Assembly (NCBI GenBank): GCA_026392465.1
Contig: JAPLCA010000018.1
Span: forward strand, 1 to 64,000
Reading direction: 5' to 3'
DNA length: 64,000 nt
DNA from: Propionibacteriales bacterium
Lineage (GTDB): Bacteria; Actinomycetota; Actinomycetes; Propionibacteriales; Nocardioidaceae
Below the pieces are notes generated by a model. The model was not told the DNA's origin and did not search any database. It saw only the letters and a program-made list of their open reading frames with translations. Below are positions 53,990 to 61,941 of the stretch, one piece after another (the stretch's first letter is position 1; every line of letters starts with the position of its first letter). The translations under genes and the position numbers were made by a program.

Positions 53990-55678
53990 TCAGCGTCGCG
54001 CCGTCAGCACCCGCACGGGGTGCTCTGGGTCGAGCGTGAGCGTGTCGAGCGTGTGCCAGGTGCCGTCGAGCTCGTCCTGCAGGCGTTCTCCCGGGGCGCC
54101 GAGGGCGCCCGGCACGCCGACGGACTTGGCGAAGGCGGGGAACAGGTCGACGACGACGAGCAGGGTGTCGTCGCCGTCGCCCCGGCTGAACGCGAGCACG
54201 CCCGCGTGGTGGACGCGGTGCAGCACGAGACCGCGTCGGCGGCGCAGCGCGGGGTGGGCGCGGCGCAGCTCGTTGAGGCGGCCGAGGAACGTGGCCACGT
54301 CGGGCTCCGGCTCCGAGCTCGGTCCGTCGATCGCCTCCAGCATGCTGCCGGTCTCCCACGCCGGACTGCCCAGCGCGGCGACCGCGGCCCACGCGCAGCG
54401 CGTGGCGGCGCCACCGTCGTCCAGGGTCGAGGCGCGCCCACCGCCGGGGGCGGCGACGAGGTGCGTCCGCGTGACCGACCCGCGTCCGACACCCGCGAGG
54501 ACGTCCTCCACGTCGGCGACGCCGAGGGCGTCGTGCAGCGCGGGCGTCGTCTGGTGGAACCCGACCAGCGCCAGGGCGTGCGCCTGCGCGGGGCTGGCCG
54601 AGCCCTCGGACAGGAGGAGGACGTCGGGCGCCGCGACGGCCAGCTCGCGCAGCACCTGCTCCCACAGCCCGAGCGGCCACTGCTGCGCGTCCCGGACCAC
54701 GAAGGCCCCGATGCCGCGATCGGCCCACCCGACCAGCGTCTCCAGCGCCAGCCCGAGCACCCCGGCGGGCTCGGCGTCGGGATCGAGACGCCAGGTCTCC
54801 TCACCGGTCGGCACGAACCACCCCGCGTGCCGCTCGAGCCACGGGTGGCCGGGAGCCACCGTCCAGGTGAGCTCCAGCGCCACCTCGAGCCCGACCTGGT
54901 GGGCGCGCTGCACGAGCGCGTCGAGGTCGGCGACGGTGCCGAGGCGAGGGTCGACGTCGAGGTGGTCACCGACGACGGGGGCGGCGTCCCACGGTCGGCC
55001 GCGCGTGGGGTGCAGCGGCGGGAGGCGGACGACGTCGAAGCCCAGGGCGGCGACGTGGTCCAGGCGCGCGGCGGCGTCGGAGAGCGTGTCGTCGGGGGTG
55101 GACGGGGCCAGGCGGTACCAGGCGCCGACGAGGGCGCGCTCGGGATCCACACGCAGAGGGAGCGGGTCCGTCGAGCCGACGTCGGCGCGGCCGAGGTGGT
55201 CGGGCAGGGATGCCACGTAGGCCAGGCCGACGGCGAGCCGCTCGTGGGCCGGCGTCGTGGTGTCGAGGAGGTCGTCGCCGACGTCGAGAGCTGCCGGATC
55301 CTCGCCTCCGAGCGCGAGGACGAGCGCACTGCCCTGGGCGAGCACGGTCTCCGGGTCGGCCCCGTGGTCGATGTCGGTCACGACCCGTGCCGCCCAGGTG
55401 CGCAGGGGCTCCTGCCAGCTCTCCACGTGGTAGGTCCACGCGCCCACCTCGTCGGCCGACACGGTGGCCGACCAGACGTGGTCGCCGAGGTGCTGCATCG
55501 GCACGGGGTCACGGCGTTCGCCGTCGGGGCCGGTCAGCACGACCGCGGCGCCGACCTCCACCGTGTCGGGCAGGACGAGTGCCTCGACGGTCAACGGTTC
55601 GCCGGGGACCACCTTGGCCGGGAAGCGCCCACGGTCGAGGCACGGACGGACTTCCAGCACCGGGACCCGAGCGACCAT
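53990..55678 (-). CDS. GlgE-like maltosyltransferase homologue, probably inactive
   Basis: A 562-residue member of the GlgE/GH13_3 group, about 100 residues shorter than true GlgE. The N-terminal beta domain (VPMQHLGDHVWSATVSADEVG, TYHVESWQEPLRTW) matches. The barrel keeps LGFDVVRLPPLHP, DVDPRLGTVADLDALV and WEQVLREL. In an ungapped alignment to the GlgE FRVDNPHTKPL segment the nucleophile Asp is R329, and the preceding Arg is V327. The acid Glu (E358, LLLSEGSASP) remains. A regulatory or binding role in alpha-glucan metabolism is inferred. The ATG is leaderless. Confidence 0.7.
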   Translation of the reverse strand: MVARVPVLEVRPCLDRGRFPAKVVPGEPLTVEALVLPDTVEVGAAVVLTGPDGERRDPVPMQHLGDHVWSATVSADEVGAWTYHVESWQEPLRTWAARVVTDIDHGADPETVLAQGSALVLALGGEDPAALDVGDDLLDTTTPAHERLAVGLAYVASLPDHLGRADVGSTDPLPLRVDPERALVGAWYRLAPSTPDDTLSDAAARLDHVAALGFDVVRLPPLHPTRGRPWDAAPVVGDHLDVDPRLGTVADLDALVQRAHQVGLEVALELTWTVAPGHPWLERHAGWFVPTGEETWRLDPDAEPAGVLGLALETLVGWADRGIGAFVVRDAQQWPLGLWEQVLRELAVAAPDVLLLSEGSASPAQAHALALVGFHQTTPALHDALGVADVEDVLAGVGRGSVTRTHLVAAPGGGRASTLDDGGAATRCAWAAVAALGSPAWETGSMLEAIDGPSSEPEPDVATFLGRLNELRRAHPALRRRRGLVLHRVHHAGVLAFSRGDGDDTLLVVVDLFPAFAKSVGVPGALGAPGERLQDELDGTWHTLDTLTLDPEHPVRVLTARR

Positions 55679-55684
55679 GGGGAC

Positions 55685-55690
55685 ACGCTA
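55685..55690 (-). promoter_or_regulatory. -10 element, leaderless GlgE-like mRNA
   Basis: On the minus strand TAGCGT, then 6 nt, then ATG at 55678. Confidence 0.6.
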
Positions 55691-55812
55691 GTGGCTCGGG
55701 ACCGGTCCGCACCCTGTTCACCCGCGCGTCGGACCAGGTGGCGCTCCTCCTATGCTCGCGGCCACGGCCCTGTGGTCGGTGTCACGACGCCGGCCCGACG
55801 GAAGGAACCAGC

Positions 55813-56592
55813 GTGACGCAGCTCGTCCAGCTCGAGGTGACCGACGGGGTCGCCCTCGTCCAGCTCATCCGCCCGCCCATGAACGCGCTCGACGCGCAGG
55901 TCCAGCGCGAGCTGGTCGAGGTGGCGCGGGAGGTGGACATGCGCGACGACGTCGCGGCGGTCGTGCTGCACGGCGGTCCGAAGGTGTTCGCCGCGGGCGC
56001 CGACGTCAAGGAGATGGCCGCGATGTCGTACCAGGAGATGGCGCGGCACGGCCACCTGCTGCAGGAGTTCACGCGCGCGGTCGCGGCCATCGGCAAGCCG
56101 ACGGTCTCCGTGGTGACCGGCTTCGCCCTCGGCGGGGGCTGCGAGCTCGCCCTGTCCACCGACCTGCGGTTCGCGGCGGAGAACGCCAAGCTCGGACAGC
56201 CGGAGATCCTCCTCGGCATCATCCCCGGCGCCGGTGGCACCCAGCGGCTCGCGCGGCTCGTGGGTCCCTCGGTCGCGAAGGACCTCATCTTCACGGGGCG
56301 CTTCGTCGGCGCGCAGGAGGCGCTGCGGATCGGTCTCGTCGACCGCGTGCTGCCCGCCGACGAGGTGCTCGACGCGGCCGTCGCCTGGGCGCGCGGCTTC
56401 GTCGGGGGACCTGCGCTCGCGCTGCGGGCCGCGAAGAGTGCGGTCGACCGCGGGCTGGAGACGGATCTGCAGACGGGCCTGGAGATCGAGCGGATCGAGT
56501 TCACGGGCCTGTTCGCAACGGACGACCGTCGTGCCGGCATGGACTCCTTCGTCGAGAACGGCCCCGGCAAGGCCACGTTCAGCGGGTCCTGA
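55813..56592 (+). CDS. enoyl-CoA hydratase (crotonase)
   Basis: A 259-residue crotonase-fold enzyme. The oxyanion hole is in FAAGADVKEM and GFALGGGCELAL. Both catalytic glutamates of true hydratases are present, in GGGCELAL and QPEILLGIIPGAGGTQ. It hydrates crotonyl-CoA-type substrates and could dehydrate 3-hydroxybutyryl-CoA to crotonyl-CoA for Ccr. The GTG at 55813 has a GAAGGA site. It stands alone, divergent from the GlgE-like gene. Confidence 0.93.
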   Translation: MTQLVQLEVTDGVALVQLIRPPMNALDAQVQRELVEVAREVDMRDDVAAVVLHGGPKVFAAGADVKEMAAMSYQEMARHGHLLQEFTRAVAAIGKPTVSVVTGFALGGGCELALSTDLRFAAENAKLGQPEILLGIIPGAGGTQRLARLVGPSVAKDLIFTGRFVGAQEALRIGLVDRVLPADEVLDAAVAWARGFVGGPALALRAAKSAVDRGLETDLQTGLEIERIEFTGLFATDDRRAGMDSFVENGPGKATFSGS

Positions 56593-56692
56593 CCGGTGTC
56601 CTACCGACGTGGGAGAGGCGCCACTACGGGTTCTGGGTCTCACGCCTCGACATCGCCACGGAACACCTGTGGCACCAGGGACGCATGGGGCA

Positions 56693-56698
56693 TACTGT
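56693..56698 (+). promoter_or_regulatory. -10 element of the long coiled-coil gene
   Basis: TACTGT, 37 bases before the ATG at 56736. The gene has a GAGAAGGG ribosome binding site. Confidence 0.45.
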
Positions 56699-56735
56699 GC
56701 TGCGACGTGCCGCCGTGCTCGCGAGAAGGGTAGTC

Positions 56736-59579
56736 ATGACCGACTCAGGTTCGAACCAGCCGCAGGAGCGTCGACGCGCCGATCCGTTGAAGGTGGCTGC
56801 CGACATGCTGGAGCAGTCTGGCGGTGAGAGCGAGGCTGCCGCGGACGACGCGCGCCGCGGTGCGCCCGACGACCGACGGGCCAAGCGAGCGGCCCAGCGT
56901 GCCGCGCGCCAGATGGCGGCCGAGAAGCGACGTGCCGAGCGCAACGCCGCCCGCGCCTTCAACGCCTCACGCCGCGGGCGTCGCGAGGGTGACGAGCCGG
57001 AGCCCGCGCTCAAGGCGGCCGAGGAGGCCATCGAGGCGCAGGAGCGTGCCGCCGCGCAGGCGAGCGAGCCCGAGCCGCAGCCGGTCGCGCCGCAGGAGCG
57101 GCCCGCGCCCGAGGCGGCCACGTCCGAGCCGACCGCCCCCGCTGCGGATCCCTCGGCCACCGCCGAGCAGCCGGCGGTCGAGACGACGCCGTCGCCCGAC
57201 GCGCCCTCGACCGACGACGAGCACATCGACGCCGCGTTGTCCGAGACGACGCAGACGCTCCCCGCGGTCGAGGACTCCGACGACGAGCCGTCCCAGACCA
57301 GCGCCGACACGTCCTCCTCGGGTACGCGACGGTGGGCGCCCCCGACGGCCGCCTCCCTCGCCGAGCCCGAGTCCGACGCCGCGTCGGACGCTGATGCAGC
57401 CGCTGCGGAGCAGGCCGAGGTCGAGCGTGCGGCCGCGGAGCAGGCCGCTGCGGAGCAGGCCGAGGCTGAGCGTGTGGCCGCGGAGCAGGCCGAGGTCGAG
57501 CGTGCGGCTGCGGAGCAGGCCGAGGTCGAGCGTGCGGCTGCGGAGCAGGCGGAGGCTGAGCGTGCCGCTGCCGAGCAGGCGGAGGCTGAGCGTGCAGCCG
57601 CTGAGCAGGCGGAGGCTGAGCGTGCGGCTGCGGAGCAGGCGGAGGCTGAGCGTGCGGCTGCCGAGCAGGCGGAGGCCGAGCGTGCCGCTGCCGAGCAGGC
57701 GGAGGCTGAGCGTGCAGCCGCTGAGCAGGCGGAGGCTGAGCGTGCGGCCGCGGCGGAGGCGGAGCGTGCGGAGGCCGAGCAGGCCGACGCCGAGCCGAGC
57801 CCGGCCCAGGACGAGCCGTCCGAGCAGGAGCCGACGCCGACCGCCACGGTCCCGTCGGACGACGAGGCCGGCCAGGCCGAGGAGACCACCGTGACGTCCG
57901 AGCAGCCCGCGCAGGACGATCAGGCCGCACCGGCCCCCAGCACGTTCGCCGAGAAGCTCGCCGCGGCCAGCGCCGCCGCGCAGCAGCGCGTCAGCGCCGC
58001 CCGCGCCGAGGCCGCCCGTCTCATGGAGGAGGCCGCACGCGAGCGCGCCGAGGTCGCCGCCCGCATCCGCGCCGACGAGGCCGAGCAGCGGGAGGTGCTG
58101 CAGGGTCGCCTGCGAGCCGCCGAGCAGGCTGCGGAGGAGCGGGTGCGCGCCGCGCGTGCCGAGGCCGAGCGGGTCACGGTCGAGATCGAGCGCGAGCGGC
58201 AGGCCGCCGCCGCCAAGATCGAGCAGCTCCAGCAGGAGGCTGACGCTCGTGTCGAGGCAGCCCGTGCGGAGGCCGAGCGTGCCGCCCAGGAGCGTCTCGA
58301 CGAGGCCAAGGCGGAGGCCGAGCGCCGTATCGCCGAGGCCGAGGAGGAGGCAGCACGGACCGCTGCGGAGCGTCTGGCCCAGGGCGAGCGCGACGCCGAG
58401 GACGCGGCGCAGCGGCGTCTCGCCGCTGCCGAGCAGGACGCGGAGCGCCGGATCAGCGAGGCGCGTGCCGAGGCCCAGAAGCTCGCCGAGGCCGCGCGCC
58501 AGGACCGCGAGGCAGCCCTGCAGCAGCTCGAGAAGGAGCGCGCCGAGGCGGAGGCCAAGCTGGAGCAGGTGCGCCTCGAGGCCGAGAAGGTCGTCGCCGA
58601 CGCCGAGCGGACGTCCGCCGAGCACGTCGCGGTCGCCAAGGCCGAGGCCGAGAAGTACGCCCAGGAGGTCGCGGCGGAGCGGGTCGCGATCGCCGTGCGG
58701 CTCTCCGACGCGGAGCGCTCCGCCGACGAGCAGCTCGCCGCCGCCAAGGCGGAGGCGGAGCGGCTGGCCTCGGAGGCCGCCGAGCGCCACGAGCAGGCCG
58801 CGGCCGAGCTGGCGCGCGAGCGTGACGAGGCGCGGGCGCACGTCGAGCGGGTCACCGCGGAGGCGGCCGAGCTGGCGCGGCAGGCCGAGGACGAGCGCAA
58901 CCAGGCCTCGGCGAAGCTGGCCGAGGCCGAGCGGGTCGCCGAGGAGCGGGTGCGGACGGCGCAGGCCGAGGCCGAGCGCGTGGCGGCCGAGGCTGCCGAC
59001 GCGGCCCGGGCCGCAGCCGCGGCACGCGAGGAGGCCGCCCGTCGTCAGGCCGAGGAGGCCGAGCAGGCCCGGGTCGACGCAGAGCGGAAGCTGGCCGAGG
59101 CCGAGCAGCAGGCCGCGGCCCGCCTCGCCCAGGCCGAGACCGAGGCGCGAGCCGTGGGCGAACGGGCCGAGCAGGACGCCCAGCGCCGTATCGAGGAGGC
59201 GCGCGCCGAGGCCGACCGGGTCGTGCAGCGCGCCAAGCTGGACGCGCAGGAGCGGCTCACGCAGGCCGTCGCCGCGGCACGATCCGCAGCCGAGGAGAAG
59301 CTGGCCGAGGCCGAGGCCACCGCGATGCAGTGGGTGGCGGCCGCCGAGGCGGAGGCCGAGCGCGTCGCCCAGGCGCACATCGTCGCGGCGAACCAGTCGG
59401 CCAAGCAGGTGCCGAGCTTCGCGGAGCTCGAGCCACCAGCGGTGGGGGAGTTCGTCGAGGAGAGGCCGACGGCCGACGAGTCGTCGAGCCAGGCCGGTCC
59501 CGACGCCTCGGCGGGGGTGAGCGACGGACCCGGGGCAGCCGTCCCCCCGACCAAAAAAAGGGTCATCCGGCGATCCTGA
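56736..59579 (+). CDS. very long Ala/Glu-rich coiled-coil protein
   Basis: A 947-residue soluble protein. Residues 1-100 are basic (DRRAKRAAQRAARQMAAEKRR). Residues about 110-225 are Pro/Ser/acidic, and 225-345 hold a decapeptide array. From about 405 to 900 it is one uninterrupted coiled coil (AEAERVT, EAERRIAEAEEEA and so on). There is no membrane segment. It probably has a structural or cytoskeletal role, like FilP/Scy-type actinobacterial filaments; this is inference. Its frame ends 13 bases after an A7 run, and the next ORF is open across that run in another frame. Confidence 0.8.
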   Translation: MTDSGSNQPQERRRADPLKVAADMLEQSGGESEAAADDARRGAPDDRRAKRAAQRAARQMAAEKRRAERNAARAFNASRRGRREGDEPEPALKAAEEAIEAQERAAAQASEPEPQPVAPQERPAPEAATSEPTAPAADPSATAEQPAVETTPSPDAPSTDDEHIDAALSETTQTLPAVEDSDDEPSQTSADTSSSGTRRWAPPTAASLAEPESDAASDADAAAAEQAEVERAAAEQAAAEQAEAERVAAEQAEVERAAAEQAEVERAAAEQAEAERAAAEQAEAERAAAEQAEAERAAAEQAEAERAAAEQAEAERAAAEQAEAERAAAEQAEAERAAAAEAERAEAEQADAEPSPAQDEPSEQEPTPTATVPSDDEAGQAEETTVTSEQPAQDDQAAPAPSTFAEKLAAASAAAQQRVSAARAEAARLMEEAARERAEVAARIRADEAEQREVLQGRLRAAEQAAEERVRAARAEAERVTVEIERERQAAAAKIEQLQQEADARVEAARAEAERAAQERLDEAKAEAERRIAEAEEEAARTAAERLAQGERDAEDAAQRRLAAAEQDAERRISEARAEAQKLAEAARQDREAALQQLEKERAEAEAKLEQVRLEAEKVVADAERTSAEHVAVAKAEAEKYAQEVAAERVAIAVRLSDAERSADEQLAAAKAEAERLASEAAERHEQAAAELARERDEARAHVERVTAEAAELARQAEDERNQASAKLAEAERVAEERVRTAQAEAERVAAEAADAARAAAAAREEAARRQAEEAEQARVDAERKLAEAEQQAAARLAQAETEARAVGERAEQDAQRRIEEARAEADRVVQRAKLDAQERLTQAVAAARSAAEEKLAEAEATAMQWVAAAEAEAERVAQAHIVAANQSAKQVPSFAELEPPAVGEFVEERPTADESSSQAGPDASAGVSDGPGAAVPPTKKRVIRRS
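57409..57750 (+). repeat. 30-bp tandem repeat encoding AAAEQAEAER decapeptides
   Basis: About eleven 30-bp units (gcggctgcggagcaggcg start) encode the decapeptide with E-V or E-A variants. A higher-order 120-bp period is visible: the sequence from 57565 recurs almost exactly at 57685. This suggests recent expansion by slippage or unequal crossing-over. Confidence 0.85.
59553..59559 (+). other. A7 homopolymer near the end of the coiled-coil gene
   Basis: AAAAAAA inside ACC-AAA-AAA-AGG, highly unusual in this GC-rich gene, where Lys is normally AAG. Loss of one A, by +1 shift or transcript slippage, would carry translation past the stop at 59577 into the downstream frame, which is open from 59521 to 60951. 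Confidence 0.6.
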
Positions 59580-59730
59580 GTACCTGACGGCCGGCGCCAT
59601 CGTCGCCGGCCTCGACGCGCCGTCCGCGCAGGCGGACGACGAGCACGACGCGACGTCCGACGTACCAGCGACGTCGGGCGCCGCCGCACCGGCGGACACG
59701 CCCGGCGCCAGCCGCGCGTACGAGGACCTC

Positions 59731-60951
59731 GTGCCCGGCTCGCTCGCCTGGATCGCGGCGACCCACGGCGGCCCCCGTCCGGACCCCCTGGCGCGGGCCG
59801 AGGCTGCGCTCGACACCCCCGAGCGCCGACCCGAGGCCGAGCCCGCGCCCGGGTCGCGCGGAGCCAAGGCGGCCCGTCGCGACGCGGCGAGGCGCGAGCG
59901 TGCACAGCGGCGTGCCGAGGCGAAGGCGGAGAAGCAGCGTGCCCGCGAGGAGCGTGCGCGCGCCCGCCAGGAGGCTGCCGCCGAGCGGGAGCGCGAGCGC
60001 GTGTGGGCCGAGGAGGTCAAGCAGCTCGAGGCCGAGCAGTCGGCGGCCGACGCCGAGGAGCGCGAGCAGGAGCGCGCCGAGACCAGACGGCTCGCCGAGG
60101 AGGAGGCCCAGGCGAAGGCGCGGCGTCGCGCGGAGAGCAAGGCAGCGGCGAGGGCGGCACTGGCCACCCCGCCCGGCAGCCACCGTGCCGAGCCCTCCGC
60201 CGAGGAGCCGGCCGAGGACGCCGACACCTCCGGTCCCGTGACGCGCACCGCGGCCACGGCACCCGCGCCGTCGGAGGAGGACACCGCGCTGCTGGAGGCG
60301 GTCGGAGCCGCCGACGTCCCGGAGGCTCGGACGCCCGCGGGGGAGCCGGCCGACGCGGTCGAGACCCAGGTGGTGCCTGCGGTCGCCGCAGCACCTGACG
60401 CCCCGGAGTCGTCCGCGACGGACCACCGTGCGGAGGCCCTCGGCCCGGTCACGGACGCCACCACAGACACCGCCACGGACGGCGTGCCCGTCGACGCGGC
60501 ACCGACCGACGGATCGTCCCGAGGGCGCCGCGCGGACCGGGTCGAGCGTCGCCGGGCGAAGGTGGCCGCCGCCGCCGTCGCGCGCCGCGACGACGCTGCC
60601 GCGGACGACGTCCCGGAGCCGCCGTCGGTCCCGCAGGAGGGTCCGTCCGCGGTCCGCCGGGGGATCGGTCTGGTCGGCGTCGTGCTGGGCGTCCTCGGGC
60701 TGGTCGCATCGGTCACGCTCGCGCTCGCGGCCCTGCTCGTGGCGTTCGGCTTCGACCCGTCCACCGGTGTGCTCCAGTCGGTCGCGACGGTCGCCGACCC
60801 GCTCACGCAACCCCTGCGCGGACTGGTCTCCTTCAGTGGCGAGAACGCCGCCGCCAAGGAGTCGTTCGTGGCGTACGGCGGGGGATCGGTGGTCTACCTG
60901 GCCATCGGCGTCCTCGCCCCGTCGCTGCTGCACCGGCCCGCCCGGTCCTGA
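59731..60951 (+). CDS. coiled-coil membrane protein, possibly continuation of the preceding gene
   Basis: A 406-residue product if it starts at GTG 59731. The basic/acidic coiled coil is at about residues 45-145 (AARRDAARRERAQRRAEAK). An Ala/Pro/Thr-rich linker follows, then two C-terminal membrane helices (LVGVVLGVLGLVASVTLALAAL in part, and VVYLAIGVLAPSLL). The same frame is open without a stop back to 59521 and no other start exists there. A fusion with the 947-residue protein through the A7 run would give one filament protein with a membrane anchor. Confidence 0.6.
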   Translation: MPGSLAWIAATHGGPRPDPLARAEAALDTPERRPEAEPAPGSRGAKAARRDAARRERAQRRAEAKAEKQRAREERARARQEAAAERERERVWAEEVKQLEAEQSAADAEEREQERAETRRLAEEEAQAKARRRAESKAAARAALATPPGSHRAEPSAEEPAEDADTSGPVTRTAATAPAPSEEDTALLEAVGAADVPEARTPAGEPADAVETQVVPAVAAAPDAPESSATDHRAEALGPVTDATTDTATDGVPVDAAPTDGSSRGRRADRVERRRAKVAAAAVARRDDAAADDVPEPPSVPQEGPSAVRRGIGLVGVVLGVLGLVASVTLALAALLVAFGFDPSTGVLQSVATVADPLTQPLRGLVSFSGENAAAKESFVAYGGGSVVYLAIGVLAPSLLHRPARS

Positions 60952-61023
60952 CCGCGACGCCTGCGACGGCAGGTGCGCGGGAGGTGTGACCTATACCATG
61001 GGTGACGCGCCTGGCCCCGGTAT

Positions 61024-61041
61024 GTAACTCGCCGGTAACCT
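61024..61041 (+). promoter_or_regulatory. etfBA promoter with operator-like box
   Basis: GTAACTCGCCGGTAAC (61024-61039) matches GTTAC-N6-GTAAC at 9 of 10 half-site positions. The right half overlaps the -10 TAACCT (61036-61041), exactly as in the mutase promoter. Confidence 0.55.
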
Positions 61042-61059
61042 TTGGTGCAAGGCTGCCCT

Positions 61060-61121
61060 CACCTCGTGGAGCACCACGTGGGAAGGTGGACGTCCCCGAC
61101 AGCGCGGCGTAGAACGCCGCG
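61060..61121 (+). other. structured leader of etfBA
   Basis: Two hairpins are predicted in the 100-nt leader. CACCT(61060)...AGGTG(61084) encloses CGTGG-AGCA-CCACG. CGCGGCGT-AGA-ACGCCGCG spans 61103-61121. They precede the AGGAGGG site. No known riboswitch class is recognised; the leader may act on translation or stability. Confidence 0.45.
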
Positions 61122-61144
61122 TCCCCGACCACAGGAGGGTCCTC

Positions 61145-61927
61145 GTGACCAACATCGTCGTCGCGGTGAAGTACGTGCCGGATGCCACGGCCGACCGCAC
61201 CTTCGACTCGTCCGACAACACCGTCGACCGTGAGAACGTCGACGGACTGCTCTCCGAGCTCGACGAGTACGCCGTCGAGCAGGCGCTCAAGGTCGTCGAG
61301 GAGGGCGACGGTGAGGTCACCGTCCTGACCGTCGGCCCCGACGACGCCGCCGACGCCGTCCGCAAGGCCCTGCAGATGGGCGCCGACAAGGGCGTCCACG
61401 TCAACGACGACGCCATCGCCGGCTCCGACGCGTTCGCCACCTCGCTGGTGCTCGCGAAGGCCCTCGAGAAGCTCGAGTACGACTTCGTGTTCTTCGGCAT
61501 GGCCTCCACCGACGGCGGCATGGGCGTCGTCCCGACGCTGGTCGCCGAGCGTCTCGGCCTGCCCGCGGTCACCCTCGGCGGCGAGATCACCGTCGACGGC
61601 GACAGCGTGACGATCAAGCGCGACGGCGACGTCGCCACGCAGGAGGTCCAGGGCTCGGGCAAGCTCGTCGTGAGCGTCACCGACCAGACCGGCGAGGCCC
61701 GCTACCCGTCCTTCAAGGGCATCATGGCCGCGAAGAAGAAGCCGGTCGAGGAGTGGGACCTGTCCGACCTCGGTGTCGACGCGTCCGAGGTCGGCCTCGA
61801 CGCCGCCTGGACCAAGGTCGTCAGCACCGAGCCGCGGCCCCCGCGCACGGCTGGCGAGATCATCACCGACGAGGGCGACGGCGGCACGAAGCTCGTCGAG
61901 TTCCTCGCCTCCAAGAAGTTCGTCTGA
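61145..61927 (+). CDS. etfB: electron transfer flavoprotein subunit beta
   Basis: A 260-residue subunit binding AMP in the ETF heterodimer, which takes electrons from acyl-CoA dehydrogenases. MTNIVVAVKYVPD, DEYAVEQALKVVEEG, GADKGVHVNDDA and GMASTDGGMGVVPTLVAERLGLP are family blocks. The C-terminal arm ends VEFLASKKFV. The GTG at 61145 has an AGGAGGG site. It lies 14 bp before etfA. Confidence 0.96.
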   Translation: MTNIVVAVKYVPDATADRTFDSSDNTVDRENVDGLLSELDEYAVEQALKVVEEGDGEVTVLTVGPDDAADAVRKALQMGADKGVHVNDDAIAGSDAFATSLVLAKALEKLEYDFVFFGMASTDGGMGVVPTLVAERLGLPAVTLGGEITVDGDSVTIKRDGDVATQEVQGSGKLVVSVTDQTGEARYPSFKGIMAAKKKPVEEWDLSDLGVDASEVGLDAAWTKVVSTEPRPPRTAGEIITDEGDGGTKLVEFLASKKFV

Positions 61928-61941
61928 GCAGGAGTAGAGAG

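Noticed and set aside
59330-59587. A -1 frameshift product at the A7 run
   Set aside because: The -1 frame stops at 59585-59587, only three residues beyond the normal end; only the +1 frame leads into a long ORF.
56967-60857. A 1,296-codon open frame on the minus strand opposite the coiled-coil genes
   Set aside because: It is antisense to Ala/Glu repeats, so it reads as Leu/Gly/Ser/Arg repeats with no domain. High GC removes stops in this frame. The plus-strand protein has a promoter, a ribosome site and heptad periodicity.
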